Assembly (NCBI RefSeq): GCF_022669015.1 | Contig: NZ_JAKKSL010000001.1 | Span: 1,594,059 to 1,658,058, forward strand | Source: Colwellia maritima | Lineage (GTDB): Bacteria; Pseudomonadota; Gammaproteobacteria; Enterobacterales; Alteromonadaceae | Length of the DNA stretch: 64,000 bases | Direction: 5' to 3' | In this document: positions 39,596 to 52,031 of the stretch, in pieces | How the letters are laid out: each line of letters opens with the position of its first letter | How positions within the stretch are numbered: the stretch's first letter is position 1 | Made by a program: the position numbers and the translations under genes | The notes under the pieces: generated by a model | The model's input: only the letters and a program-made list of their open reading frames with translations | Databases searched by the model: none | Told to the model about the DNA's origin: nothing

Positions 39596-40661
39596 TTGGA
39601 ATTTTTATACGAATATGGTTTGTTTTTAGCCAAAACTGTTACGTTTGTCATTGCCGTTATTGCTATTGTAGCAGTAGCCACAGCATCAGCGATTAAAAAT
39701 AAACATAAAAAAGGTGAATTAGACATCACTGATTTGTCTGAACAATTTGAAGAAGTAGAACAAGAAATTGTTCATGCATTGTTGAATAAAGAAGAATTAA
39801 AGCACAAAGAAAAAAATGATAAAAAACTTGCAAAAGAGCAAGCTAAAGCAGACAAAGCAGCGGCTAAAAAAAGAGGCACGTCAGGCTCTGAGGATATGAC
39901 CGAAACTCAATCTAAAGTTTTCGTTCTTGATTTTAAAGGCAGCATTGACGCCAAGGAAGTCAGTTCCCTTCGCGAAGAAATTTCAGCTATATTATCTGTT
40001 GCAACAAAAAATGATGAGGTATTTGTTCGTTTAGAAAGTGGCGGAGGAATGGTACACGGTTATGGTTTAGCCTCATCACAACTTGACCGAATTCGTCAAC
40101 ATGAAATACCTTTAACGGTTGCCGTTGATAAAGTTGCGGCGTCAGGCGGCTACATGATGGCTTGTGTTGCCAATAATATTATTGCAGCCCCTTTTGCGAT
40201 TCTTGGCTCTATTGGTGTCATTGCACAATTGCCGAACTTTAATAAGTTATTAAAGAAAAATGATATAGATTTTGAACAGTTTACTGCCGGTGAATTTAAA
40301 CGTACTGTAACTATGTTTGGTGAAAATACAGAGAAAGGCAAAGAAAAATTCATTGAAGAACTTGAAGAAACCCATGTTTTATTCAAAGATTTTGTTAATG
40401 AACACAGACCCGGACTTAGACTTAGAAAAAGTGGCAACGGGTGAGCATTGGTTTGGCACTAAAGCCCTAGAACTTGGGCTGATTGATTCAATACAAACCA
40501 GTGACGAGTATTTACAAAAGCGCAGCAAAAGCCATAAAGTTGTAGCCATTAAGTATGAGGTGAAAAAAGGTTTAGCAGAGAAGTTAGGAAAAGCAGCATC
40601 ACTTTCTGTCGATAGTGTATTGGGCAAACTAATGCAAAAAAATCGTATCTTTCCAAGCTAA
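39596..40661 (+). CDS. sohB: SohB inner-membrane serine protease (S49 family) (one frameshift)
   Basis: About 354 aa, close to E. coli SohB. Start is TTG at 39596 with AGGAG 6 bases upstream. An N-terminal membrane helix (about 8-32) and a charged linker precede the protease domain. SGGGMVHGYGLASSQL and VAASGGYMMACVAN carry the catalytic Ser and its surroundings; SIGVIAQLPNF follows. The frame breaks at 40409-40413 (CCCGG for CCGG, one extra C). It continues DLDLEKVATGEHWFGTKALELGLID, the conserved C-terminus. Confidence 0.9.
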
Positions 40662-40725
40662 CGTTGACTAGTAATTCGCGTTGTAAAGGCTCTTTGTAAA
40701 TTAAATACAAGTGTTAGTCTAAACC

Positions 40726-40757
40726 AAGGCTGTAGGTAGTACACTTACAGCCTTTTT
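40726..40757 (+). terminator. Intrinsic terminator after sohB
   Basis: AAGGCTGTA / TACAGCCTT stem with an 11-base loop and T5 tail, 65 bases after the sohB stop. Confidence 0.85.
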
Positions 40758-40765
40758 ATTTGTTA

Positions 40766-42104
40766 TTAATCTTTCAAATGATGAAAGTCTATTTCTTCTA
40801 TCTTATTGCCTGCCTCGGCATCGAGATACATATCATTGTCAAATTGCCCTTCAGATTTTGCTACGATAATACCAACCATGCTATCCCCAGTTACATTAAC
40901 TGCTGTACGGGTCATATCAAGCAATCTATCAACACCAATAATTAAGGCTATTCCTTCAACGGGTAAGCCCACTTGTTGTAATACCATAGCTAGCATAATC
41001 AAACCAACACCGGGTACACCTGCCGTACCAATAGACGCCAGGGTTGCTGTTAAAACGACCGTGACATAATCAGCTAGGGTTAAATCTTGGCTAAACACTT
41101 GGGCAATAAATACGGTAGCAACACCTTGCATTATAGCGGTACCATCCATGTTGATAGTGGCTCCTAATGGTACCGTAAATGAGGCGATTGAATTTTTAAC
41201 ACCCATTTTTCTTGTCGCTGTTTCTAGTGTAACAGGGATGGTTGCGTTTGAACTCGCTGTTGAAAAGGCAAATATAGCGGCATCTCGCATTTTTTTTAAG
41301 AAAATAAAGGGGTTTAATCCAGTCAGCAGCTTAAGTATTAATGGATAAGTAATCAGGGCATGACCAATTAATACAAAGAAGACGACTAAAAAGTAAATGA
41401 TCAAATTACCGAAAGTTTCTATAGATACGGTAGTAAATAATGTTGCTAATAAGGCAAATACGCCATAGGGTGCAATATTCATTAAAATGGCAACTAATCG
41501 CATGATTACTTCACTTAAATCTTCAAAAAGTGCAGCGACCCGTTCACCTGACTTTGCCCGATAGAGCAATTGCAATACCAAATAAAAGTGCAAAAACAAT
41601 TATCTGTAACATTTTCCCTTGAGCAAAAGCATCAAAAGGATTAGTAGGAAACATTTGGATAATCACTTGTGCTAATGAAGGCGCTTCTCTTGAGCTGAAA
41701 CTGGTGCTTGCCGTCATCCCAACGCCTTCACCAGGGCCAACAAGTATGGCAACGAAGATAGCAAAACTAATTGCGATGGCTGTTGTAATCAAATATAAAC
41801 CAATAGCTTTGCCGCCTATACGACCTAATTTAGTGGTATCTTGCAGCGAACATACGCCGCAAACAAGCGAAACAAATACCAAAGGCACAACTAACATACG
41901 TAAGCTTGCCATAAAAACTTGGCCTATTATTTCGAGTACACCATTAACAAGAAAACCCTGAAGTGATAGATCAAAAAAGAATAAACTAAAGACTAAATCA
42001 CGGCCATTTGGCATTAGCCACTGTAAGAAAGAACCAAGAACTATTCCCGCAATCATGCCGATGACAATGCGAGTTGTTAAACTGTTTTTATGAGAAGAAG
42101 TCAT
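40766..42104 (-). CDS. Dicarboxylate/amino-acid:cation symporter (DAACS, GltP/GltT type) (one frameshift)
   Basis: About 445-aa transporter of the glutamate/aspartate symporter family, inner membrane. STASSNATIPVTLETA is the re-entrant hairpin 1 (serine-rich) segment. GATINMDGTAIMQG is the NMDGT sodium/substrate motif. GVPGVGLIMLAMVLQQVGLP and DRLLDMTRTAVNVTGD form HP2 and TM8, with the substrate-contacting Asp and Arg. An extra base at 41551-41553 breaks the frame at ALSGKSGERVAAL. Glutamate, aspartate or C4-dicarboxylate are all possible substrates. Confidence 0.88.
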
Positions 42105-42338
42105 AGTGTTTATATGCGTTATTATTTTGTTAGACTTGCTAGGTTAGCAACAAATCAAAAGATTAAAAACATTTTTACACATTTAACCAAGGGATAAATT
42201 TATTTTTTAGTTAACTTGCCGGATGATTACGCTTTTTTTACTTTTATTGAGGATTAAGTTGTACTTTTTTGTTATTTATCAGTTAATATGTTTAAAGTTG
42301 GATATTTAGTTTAATCATAAGACAATAGGGATACCTTT

Positions 42339-44820
42339 ATGGAGTTACTTCGACGATTTAGTTTTACTCTGTTATTAATGACGCTAACCACGTTAACAGC
42401 ATGTGGAGGCGGTGACGCAGGCCTTTCGACAGATAGTGGAGGCTCTGACTCGAGTACAGTTGTTATTGCATTAGCACTTTCTAATTCTAATGTGACTGGA
42501 CAAGAGCCTGTGACAGTATTAGCAAAAGTGACGAGTAAAGGTACTCCTGTTGCCAATACAGTGGTTACTTTTTCAACCGATCTTGGTGCTTTATCTCCTA
42601 CTTCTGGTTCCGCGCTAACTAATGACGAAGGTATTGCCGAAATAACGCTTACCGCAGGTAATGTGCGAGTCCGGTACCATATTTGCTTCTGTTTCTTCCG
42701 GTGAGGAAGGCTCAATAGCCTTCAGCACACAAGGTGATGACATCCTTGTTGGTGACGTCTATATTACTGTTGATTTGGTTGATAGTGATGGGAATTCAAC
42801 GGGCACCATTACTTCATCTAAGCCGGGTAAAGTGATTGCTACGGTTAATGGTAGTAATAAACCTATGATTGTTACATTTACAACTGATGTCGGTATTATT
42901 CCTATAGCGACTGCTATTACAAATGATAGTAACGAAGCTAGTGTTGATATATTAGCCGGTGGTAGCTTAGGTGCAGGAACCGTTACCGCTTCAATTGAAA
43001 GTGGCGAATCAGGAGAAGCATTATTAGTTGTTGGTTCATCGACTGTTGTAATGGGGAGTGGAAGTCCTTTTATTGAAGGGAAAGCAGAAATTAGTTTAGC
43101 GCAGATTTCGGCCGGTGGTACAACCGTGGTATCGGTCAGTATTATTGATGATCAAGGTGCATTGTTTACTGAGCCTGTTGATGTAAATTTCTCGTCTAGT
43201 TGTTCTAGTTTAAATACACCAACAGCTGAATTAAGTTCACCAATTACCACATCTAATGGCACAGCAACCAGTACCTACCTGGCAAAAGGATGTGTTGGAA
43301 ATGATCCTATTAATGCTACCGCTAATGCGGGTGGTATTAACTTATCAGCAACAACGTCTGTGAATGTTTTGCCTGCTAATATTGGTAGTATTGAGTTTAT
43401 TTCAGCCTCGCCAGAAAATATTTCTATATTGGGTACGGGTAGTTTAGGCGGTTCAGAAAGTTCAACCGTTAAGTTTAGAGTATTAGATACCAACTCAAAC
43501 CCTGTAAATAATCAATTAGTTAACTTTTCTTTAAATACGGATGTTGGTGGTATTAAACTTATTCCTGACAGCGCTACAACAAATAATTTAGGTATTGTGC
43601 AAACGGTGATTAATTCAGGGACTGTTGCAACGAGTGTGAGAGTACAAGCAACCATAGATGGTAGCGACCCTGCTATTTCATCACAATCAAGTGTGTTAGT
43701 GGTGTCTACGGGTATTCCTGATCAAGATAGTTTTAGTTTATCTGCAGATATATTAAACCCAGAAGGTCGGAGTCGTGATGGTACAACGGTAGAGGTAACA
43801 GCTCGTTTAGCTGATGCATATAACAATCCTGTACCAGATGGCACTGCAGTCAGTTTTACAACGGAAGGTGGCTCTATCGAGCCGTCGTGTGTAACTGCTA
43901 ATGGTGCTTGTAGTGTAACTTGGACAAGCCAATATCCTCGTCCAGAAGGGCATGTATTAGGTGATGTGAACAACCCAAATCATGTGCCTGAAGAGCAAAA
44001 TACGATGGGACAAAGATACGGTGGCAGGGCAACCATTATTGCAACGGCAATTGGTGAAGAATCATTTCCTGATTTAAACGGAAATGGTCGTTTTGATGCT
44101 AGCGAAGTAACCGCTTTTAAAGGGAATGATGTCAGTGGTCGCCCTTATGACTTAAAAGAAGCGTTTGCTGATTATAACGAAGATGGTTTTTATAACCCCG
44201 GCGAAACTAATGCATCAGAACAAATTGGTGGCGAGTTAGAAGAGTTTTTAGACTTTAATAATGACGGTGTTTTTACAACTAACGATGGGAAATATAATGG
44301 TGTGCTTTGTTCTATTCCTGCGCATGCAGGTTGTTCTGATAACAAATCACTTAATGTAAGAGCTCAATTAACCTTAGTGATGTCAGGGAGTACAGCAAAT
44401 TTGGAACTTATTGCAACAGAGGATGCTGTTGAATTAATGGTTGATGATCCAAATTTTGTTGATGACCCCGATGATCCAAATGATCAGGCTGCTAGTGTAC
44501 CTAATTCCAAATTTAATCCATCGGATGAAATCTTATATATTACTGGTGAAAATACGGGGTTTGTTACCTTAACTATTGCGGATTTACATAATCAGCCTAT
44601 GCCGGCGGGATCCAAAATTACTTTCACTCCCTCGGTAGGTGGTGGGGCAACACCTAGTAGTTTTGACTGGCCTAATGATAATCATAATGGTGGGTTAACC
44701 TTTGTTGTTGGCATTAAAGGCGCGAAAGAAGCGACTTCAGGCGTATTTTATGTAAGTGTTGAAACGTTAGACGGTGCGATTATAACCCCTTTTTCTCCTG
44801 TTAGAATTATCATAGAATAA
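42339..44820 (+). CDS. Ig-like (Big_1-type) repeat lipoprotein with EF-hand-like loops (one frameshift)
   Basis: About 826-aa probable surface lipoprotein. A signal peptide ends in lipobox LTAC (Cys22), followed by a Gly/Ser-rich linker. Several bacterial Ig-like domains follow, seen as recurring blocks such as PVTVLAKVTSKGTPVANTVVTFSTD, VSIIDDQGALFTEPVDVNFSS in part, and AYNNPVPDGTAVSFTTEGG. At about 44071-44290 three D-x-N-x-D/N-G loops occur (DLNGNGRFD, DYNEDGFY, DFNNDGVF), resembling dockerin/EF-hand calcium sites. The frame breaks at the CCGG 42671-42674, soon after TLTAGNV; it resumes GTIFASVSSGEEG. Adhesion is possible; function unknown. Confidence 0.8.
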
Positions 44821-44834
44821 TTGTTATAAAACTG

Positions 44835-44896
44835 AAAATGCCGTTAACTTTACCGTTTACTTAATAAAGCAAACAGTAAAGTTACCGGCATTTTTG
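44835..44896. terminator. Intrinsic terminator between convergent genes
   Basis: Long, nearly perfect stem: AAAATGCCGTTAACTTTAC pairs with GTAAAGTTACCGGCATTTT, closed by a loop of about 20 bases. A T5 run follows on the plus strand and a shorter one on the minus strand. Confidence 0.88.
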
Positions 44897-44971
44897 ATTG
44901 TGTTTAACAACTTCAATCATGGTACATAGATGACGTATTGGGAGGAAACCATCACATCAGGTCATTTAGTA

Positions 44972-46078
44972 CTATTTATTCATTTCACTAATTAAAAATG
45001 CAGATATTTCTCCTGCTACCTTTAATGTTTTTTCTTGGCTAATTACCCCTAATCCAGAGCTGTCAGTAAACGGCGCTATTTCCATCATATCAGCCCCTGT
45101 TATTGGATATTGAGCAGCAATAGCTCGTAGTATTGCCATTGCTTCAGCCGGCATTAAGCCATTTGGTTCAGGTGTGCCAGTAGCACTTGCATAACTGTCA
45201 TCAATGGCATCAATATCAAAGCTAACATATAACTCATCAATATTCTGAACGGCCAATTGCGCTAGAATATTTTCAATGACTTTTTCAACGCCTAATGTTT
45301 TTACTTCAGCTGCCCAGTGCTGTTTTACGCCAAATGTACTTTCCCAATGACTTTTAGGTTTTCCGCTTGAGCGGATACCAACTTGAATCAAATGTTCTGG
45401 CGCAGGTAAATCATCTAAAATATGGGTACACCACGAGCCAAAGCATAAATCGATTCCTAATCGTTCAACGAGTAAATCTGTATGTGCATCAAAATGAATA
45501 ATGCCAGTACGCTTGCCTTGTTGTTTTTTGGCTTGTAAATATGCTTTGGTTAGCGGATAGCTAACACTATGATCGCCACCTATACCAAAAATACCTTTAT
45601 CAGGAAAAGCGGCATAAAAGTCATGTAATACATCTTCGGTGATACTTAATGGACTGACATAATATTCACTTTGGCTATCTTGATATAGTGCTTTTCTACA
45701 GTTAGCTATAGTTGCATCGTTTAAATATTTATCTGACAATAAATGAGGAATGACGCGAACATCCCCAAGATCAAATGTATTCAATTGTGGATATTTTTCT
45801 AGCAAGGCGCTACGTAGAAATAATGGTCCCCAATTAGCTCCTCTAAGAATTCCGCCGCCACAATCTGATGCTACACCTAAAATAATGGCACGAGAGGTAT
45901 CAGGCAGCGTGTCTAAAGAACTTTTCCATAAATCTTCAATGCCACTAGCCTGACCAAAAATTGTTTGATGTAATTGCGCTTTACGCTCTTTTGCAGTATT
46001 GACAGTAAAAACACCATTTCCTGGGGGGCATAAACAGTGAATTAATTTATTTTTTAGTTGTTCGGGTAATTGCGACAT
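44972..46078 (-). CDS. Arginase/agmatinase/formiminoglutamase family ureohydrolase
   Basis: 368-aa binuclear-manganese hydrolase. Metal ligands are in GIGGDHSVSYP, HFDAHTDLL and YVSFDIDAIDDSYA; TGTPEPNGLMP follows the last ligand. About 40 N-terminal residues precede the conserved core. Substrate cannot be set from sequence: formimidoylglutamase, agmatinase and guanidino-acid hydrolases share these motifs. Alone on its strand, with no hut or spe genes nearby. Frame intact. Confidence 0.85.
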   Translation of the reverse strand: MSQLPEQLKNKLIHCLCPPGNGVFTVNTAKERKAQLHQTIFGQASGIEDLWKSSLDTLPDTSRAIILGVASDCGGGILRGANWGPLFLRSALLEKYPQLNTFDLGDVRVIPHLLSDKYLNDATIANCRKALYQDSQSEYYVSPLSITEDVLHDFYAAFPDKGIFGIGGDHSVSYPLTKAYLQAKKQQGKRTGIIHFDAHTDLLVERLGIDLCFGSWCTHILDDLPAPEHLIQVGIRSSGKPKSHWESTFGVKQHWAAEVKTLGVEKVIENILAQLAVQNIDELYVSFDIDAIDDSYASATGTPEPNGLMPAEAMAILRAIAAQYPITGADMMEIAPFTDSSGLGVISQEKTLKVAGEISAFLISEMNK

Positions 46079-46500
46079 TGTAGCCTCAGTATAAGATATT
46101 AATAAATAAAAATTACCTGCTTAATTTAGTTTTTTAGACGTTAACCCTTATTTTTTTCCGCAAAGTCGATTATGATTGCGCTGAAAATAGCGTTAATTAT
46201 TTTTTATAAGCTTGGTATTAGTATGAGTACATGCGCATTATAGTCAAAAGCAGCTAAGAGTAATAGACGGGCAAGCAGGCTCAAAAAATAAATGCTTGTC
46301 AATTTGCATAATTATAGATATATGTATAAATAGGTATGCAATCATATTTTAAAAACGATACCCTTAATTAGCCTTGTTTGAGTGATATTAAAGAGTATGC
46401 TCGCACTTTTTAACTCAAATAGTGAATGAATAATAAAACAGAAATTAATTTAACTTCACCTGTAGATAAACGGTTGAAGTAAGTAGGATTACAAACTTTT
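46079..46500. other. Intergenic region between the arginase-family gene and topA
   Basis: 422 AT-rich bases separating divergent genes. It must hold promoters for both, but no -35/-10 pair stands out. I see no LexA-like box, terminator or small gene. Confidence 0.4.
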
Positions 46501-49179
46501 ATGGCAAAATCACTTGTTATTGTCGAATCGACCAAAGCGAAAACAATTAATAAATACTTAGGAAAAGACTTTATTGTAAAGTCGAGTGTTGGGCATGTGC
46601 GCGACTTACCCCACAGCAGTACAGGGAAGAAAGTTGCCACTAAATCACCTGCAGAAGTGCGTAAAATGGCACCTGAAGCAAAAGCTAAATACAAAGCTAA
46701 ACGTGACAAACAAGCGTTAGTTAACCGCATGGGAATCGATCCTGAAAAAAATTGGGCGGCTAATTATCAAATTCTTCCAGGAAAAGAAAAAGTAGTGACC
46801 GAGCTACAAAAACTGGCAGAAAAAGCAGATATTGTTTATCTCGCAACCGATTTGGATCGCGAGGGAGAAGCGATTGCCTGGCATTTAAAAGAGCTAATTG
46901 GTGGGGATGACGATAAATTCCGTCGTGTTGTTTTTAATGAAATAACGGAAAGCTCAATCAAGCAAGCTTTTGCTACCCCTGGCGAATTAAGTATGCCTGG
47001 TGTAAATGCACAACAAGCTCGCCGTTTTCTTGACCGTGTTGTGGGCTTTATGGTTAGCCCGTTACTGTGGAAAAAAGTTGCTCGTGGTTTGTCGGCCGGT
47101 CGAGTGCAATCCGTGGCAGTGAAATTAGTTGTTGAGAAAGAGCGTGAGATAAAAGCTTTCGACCCCAAAGAGTTTTGGGAAGTAGTTGCCGATACTCATG
47201 CAAGTTCAGGTGAAGCGTTAACGCTCGATGTAACCCATGAAAATGGCAAAGCATTCAAGCCCACAAACAAAGCGGATACCGATAAGGCATTAGCCGTATT
47301 AAAACCGAGCGGATTATGTGGTGAGTAAACGTGAAGATAGACCTTCAAAAAGTACTCCGTCGGCTCCCTTCATTACCTCAACACTACAGCAAGCCGCGAG
47401 CACTAAATTAGGTTATGGTGTAAAACGCACCATGGGGTTAGCACAGCGTTTATACGAAGTCAAGCACATAACCTATATGCGTACTGATTCAACAAACTTA
47501 AGTAAAGATGCGGTTGATATGTGCCGAACTTTTATTAGTGAAAGCTTTGGTGAAAACTATTTACCAGAAAAACCGAAAGTTTATGGCTCAAAAGCAGGGG
47601 CACAAGAGGCACATGAAGCGATTCGTCCGTCAAATGTAAAAGTTGAATCTGCTTTTATGGAAGGTATTGAACCCGATGCCAAAAAGCTTTATGACTTAAT
47701 CTGGCGCCAGTTTGTTGCCTGTCAAATGACGGCCGCACGATATACCGTAAGTACATTGACAATCAGTGCAGGCGGCTTTGATTTAAAAGCGAAAGGTCGT
47801 GTCATGCAGTTTGATGGTTGGACGCGCGTTCATCCTCAACTGGCTAAAGGCGATGACAAGCATTTACCTGATTTAACGGTAGGTGAAGCCTTAACATTAG
47901 ATAACTTAGAAGCAGCACAACACTTTACTAAGCCACCAAGACGTTATGGTGAAGCTTCTTTGGTGAAAGAGTTAGAGAAACGCTCTATCGGTCGCCCATC
48001 AACTTATGCGTCTATCATTTCAACCATACAAGATAGAGGTTATGTACGGTTAGATAAAAAACGTTTTTATGCTGAGAAAATGGGTGAAATAATTACTGAT
48101 AGCCTTTCGATTAGTTTCGAAAAATTAATGAGTTATGATTTTACCGCCAATATGGAGCAAGAACTTGATGCGATTGCTGTTGGTGAACTTGATTGGAAAG
48201 CTGTTTTAGATAAATTTTATGAAAATTTCAGTAAAAAGTTAGCACTTGCCAACCTTGATTCTGAAGAAGGAGGCATGCCAAATAACGATCCCGTCTTAAC
48301 GGACATTGATTGTCCAACATGTGGACGTAAAATGGGTATTCGAACGGCTTCAACAGGTGTGTTCTTAGGGTGTTCAGGCTATGCTTTGCCACCGAAAGAA
48401 CGTTGTACTACCACCATGAACTTAACGCCTGGTGAGGAAGCTGTAAGTGTCTTAGCTGAAGATCAAGAAACTGAAGCATTGCGCGCTATGCACGTTGTAA
48501 AAAATGTAATACCGCAATGGATAGTTATTTAATCGATGAAACTCGAAAATTGCATGTGTGTGGTAATAATCCCATTTGTGATGGTATTGAAGTTGAAAAG
48601 GGCACGTTTAAAATTAAAGGTTATGATGGACCTGTCCTCGAATGTGATCGCTGCCAAGCTGATATGGAATTAAAATCTGGCCGTTTTGGTAAGTATTTTG
48701 ATTGTACCAATGCGGAGTGTAAGAATACTCGTAAGTTACTTGCTAACGGTGAAGCTGCGCCACCAAAAGAAGATCCTGTTCAATTACCTGAACTTGCCTG
48801 TGAAAAGTCTGAAGCACATTTTGTATTACGTGATGGTGCAGTCGGTATATTCTTGGCTGCCAATACTTTTCCACGCTCGCGTGAAACAAGAGCACCAAAA
48901 GTAGAAGAGTTACAGCGTTTTAGAGACCGAATATCACCTAAGTTCTATTATTTAGCTGATGCCCCGCCGCAAGACAATAAAGGTAATCCTAGTATTGTTC
49001 GCTATAGTCGTAAAACTAAAGAACAGTATGTAATGACAGAGATTGAAGGTAAGGCTATTGGCCGGACTGCCAAGTATATTGATGGCAAATGGGTTGAAGA
49101 TATTCCTAAACCGAAGAAAAAAGTCGCCAAAAAGAAAGTGGCAGTAAAGAAAAAAGCAGTCGCTAAAGAAGAAAGTTAA
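46501..49179 (+). CDS. topA: DNA topoisomerase I (two frameshifts)
   Basis: Type IA topoisomerase relaxing negative supercoils, about 892 aa. Toprim domain: [17 protein letters not shown] and [16 protein letters not shown]. The active-site Tyr is in [13 protein letters not shown]-terminal zinc ribbons include [24 protein letters not shown] and [16 protein letters not shown]. The tail is a Lys-rich stretch ([21 protein letters not shown] in part) that may add DNA affinity. Frame breaks at 47305-47311 (after LAVLKP) and 48488-48493 (before RCKKC) cancel each other. An essential housekeeping gene broken twice points to sequence error. Confidence 0.94.
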
Positions 49180-49192
49180 TTTTAAGTTAGTT

Positions 49193-49229
49193 ACGAAAAC
49201 AACTTTTCAACAAGTTGTTTTCGTTTTTC
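49193..49229 (+). terminator. Intrinsic terminator after topA
   Basis: Perfect 13-bp stem ACGAAAACAACTT / AAGTTGTTTTCGT with a 6-base loop and T5 tail. Confidence 0.93.
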
Positions 49230-49235
49230 TGCTTG

Positions 49236-49398
49236 TTATACCAATCTTAGCAACTATGTGATCATTTCTACTTGCAGAAATCACCAACTACCTCGTCATT
49301 TATTTAATCATTAGAACAACTCGTTATTGAAATAAATGCCTTGTATTAGGCAATTTTTTTACGTATAAAATAGATTACTTAATTAATGAAACGGGTAT
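49236..49398. repeat. 163-bp interspersed palindromic repeat, copy B
   Basis: Inverted relative to copy A at 10731-10893. The best-conserved blocks are ATGTGATCATTTCTACTTGC and GAACAACTCGTTATTGAAAT. It begins within 10 bases of the topA terminator, again at the 3' end of an operon. Confidence 0.85.
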
Positions 49399-49420
49399 TA
49401 CTTGTTCTAGAACTTTGTGT

Positions 49421-49789
49421 TCAATCTAATCCTTCTAATTCATCAATGACTTTTCTTGCTTGTGCTATTGTACAATCACTTCGTGCGATTAAAGCACTGA
49501 TGGTTACTTTGTCAATTGTTGCCGCGATTCTTAATAATTCCTCATGGCTTAAATGTTGATATTCACTTTTTAATTGTTTTGCTAACCACAGCCAACTTGG
49601 CTCGTTTGATGATTCTATAAATTCTATAATAGATTGTATTTGTTCAAAATTAGCATTGAGTAGCCAATGACGAGAGCGCCCTATACGTTTCAGCTCACAG
49701 CCTTGCAACCTTATGTGAGCCTTTAAAGCATAAGCCTTCATTGTTCTTCTCAAAAAAGAATTTAATGTAATGGAATTGACTTTTTCCAC
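49421..49789 (-). CDS. Small conserved protein, RRF_GI-like (ribosome recycling factor family, Pfam PF12614 type)
   Basis: 122 aa, soluble. ITLNSFLRRTMKAYALKAHIR, LKRIGRSRHWLL, SWLWLAKQLK and SDCTIAQARKVIDELE recall a short gammaproteobacterial family labelled ribosome recycling factor (RRF_GI), known mainly in Vibrio and relatives. I recall the family from memory and could not search it. Function is not established, and it should not be equated with Frr. Frame intact. Confidence 0.5.
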   Translation of the reverse strand: MEKVNSITLNSFLRRTMKAYALKAHIRLQGCELKRIGRSRHWLLNANFEQIQSIIEFIESSNEPSWLWLAKQLKSEYQHLSHEELLRIAATIDKVTISALIARSDCTIAQARKVIDELEGLD

Positions 49790-49914
49790 GCTATAATCTC
49801 AATTATTCCTATGAAAAAGCCAAAGAACAGCCGGCTTAATAAGTTAATGGAACACTTTAGTAAAATGTAATTAAGTTTCTATTATGTTTGAACAAGTAAC
49901 CACCTAAATAAAAT

Positions 49915-50682
49915 TTACCATTTCTTTTTAGGTTGGAACAAGATATCTAATTCGTTCTCTTCGCTTTTGGCTTTTCTTGCTGCGTCAGATGCATTAGTTA
50001 TTTTTAAAGATTCAGTGATTTCTTCTAATAAAGTGGTTATTTCGGCGTTTTTGGCTGTAGTGTATTCTGTTTTTTTACCATGATTTTCCAAGGTTTGTAA
50101 TGCTTTTTCAAAATATTGGCGTGCAGAGCCAAACATTTCCTTATTTTGTGCTTGGCAGCCTCGTTTAAGTAAACTTTCAATGTTTATTTTTAATTGCATT
50201 GCATCTAAACGCTGATCTTCTTGCGTAAAGGTACTTGGGTCTAATGCACCTTTCGATTGTTCCGATTTTAATATTGCACGCAATTTCTTTATGCATTGCA
50301 AGGTTGCTAATATTTGTTTCTCATTATCAGGTAAAATAAAATTTGCTTCATTATTTTGACTCGCTGCTAAATCTTCTGCTGCGTCTAAACGAGATTTTAG
50401 CGCGGAAATTTTCTTTTTAAGTCCCGTAACATCAGGCATTAGTTTCTGCATTTCTTTCGCTGCATTTAGACACCTTTTATTTAATATTTGCGCAATATTT
50501 GGACTGGCAGGAATATTTGATAAATTTAGAATAAGCTCTTCGCTTTCATCTATGATGGCTTTCTGTTTTGCTACTTTTACTCTTTTTTCTGCATCTTGTT
50601 TTTCTTTATGTTGCTGTATTGCGCTAACTACAACAACAAAGATGATTAAGGTAATGAGTAAACCTATAATAATAGCGACCAT
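49915..50682 (-). CDS. Conserved hypothetical membrane-anchored protein
   Basis: 255 aa. One N-terminal membrane helix (about 2-22, VAIIIGLLITLIIFVVVVSAI) is followed by a charged, largely helical cytoplasmic or periplasmic region. ARQYFEKALQTLENHGKK (about 195) looks like a TPR-type helix. No catalytic motif. Divergent from cysB. I do not recognise a named family. Confidence 0.65.
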   Translation of the reverse strand: MVAIIIGLLITLIIFVVVVSAIQQHKEKQDAEKRVKVAKQKAIIDESEELILNLSNIPASPNIAQILNKRCLNAAKEMQKLMPDVTGLKKKISALKSRLDAAEDLAASQNNEANFILPDNEKQILATLQCIKKLRAILKSEQSKGALDPSTFTQEDQRLDAMQLKINIESLLKRGCQAQNKEMFGSARQYFEKALQTLENHGKKTEYTTAKNAEITTLLEEITESLKITNASDAARKAKSEENELDILFQPKKKW

Positions 50683-51978
<1,296 letters not shown>

Positions 51979-52031
51979 TGTAACTACTATATTAAAAGTT
52001 ATCAGTGAGTAAAATGATACCTAGATACTTG

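Noticed and set aside
44972..46078. Firm call as agmatinase (speB) or formiminoglutamase (hutG)
   Set aside because: Metal motifs are shared by the whole family and no neighbouring pathway gene decides the substrate.
46501..49179. topA as a pseudogene split in three
   Set aside because: All active-site and zinc motifs survive, the two indels cancel, and the gene is normally essential; sequence error is simpler.
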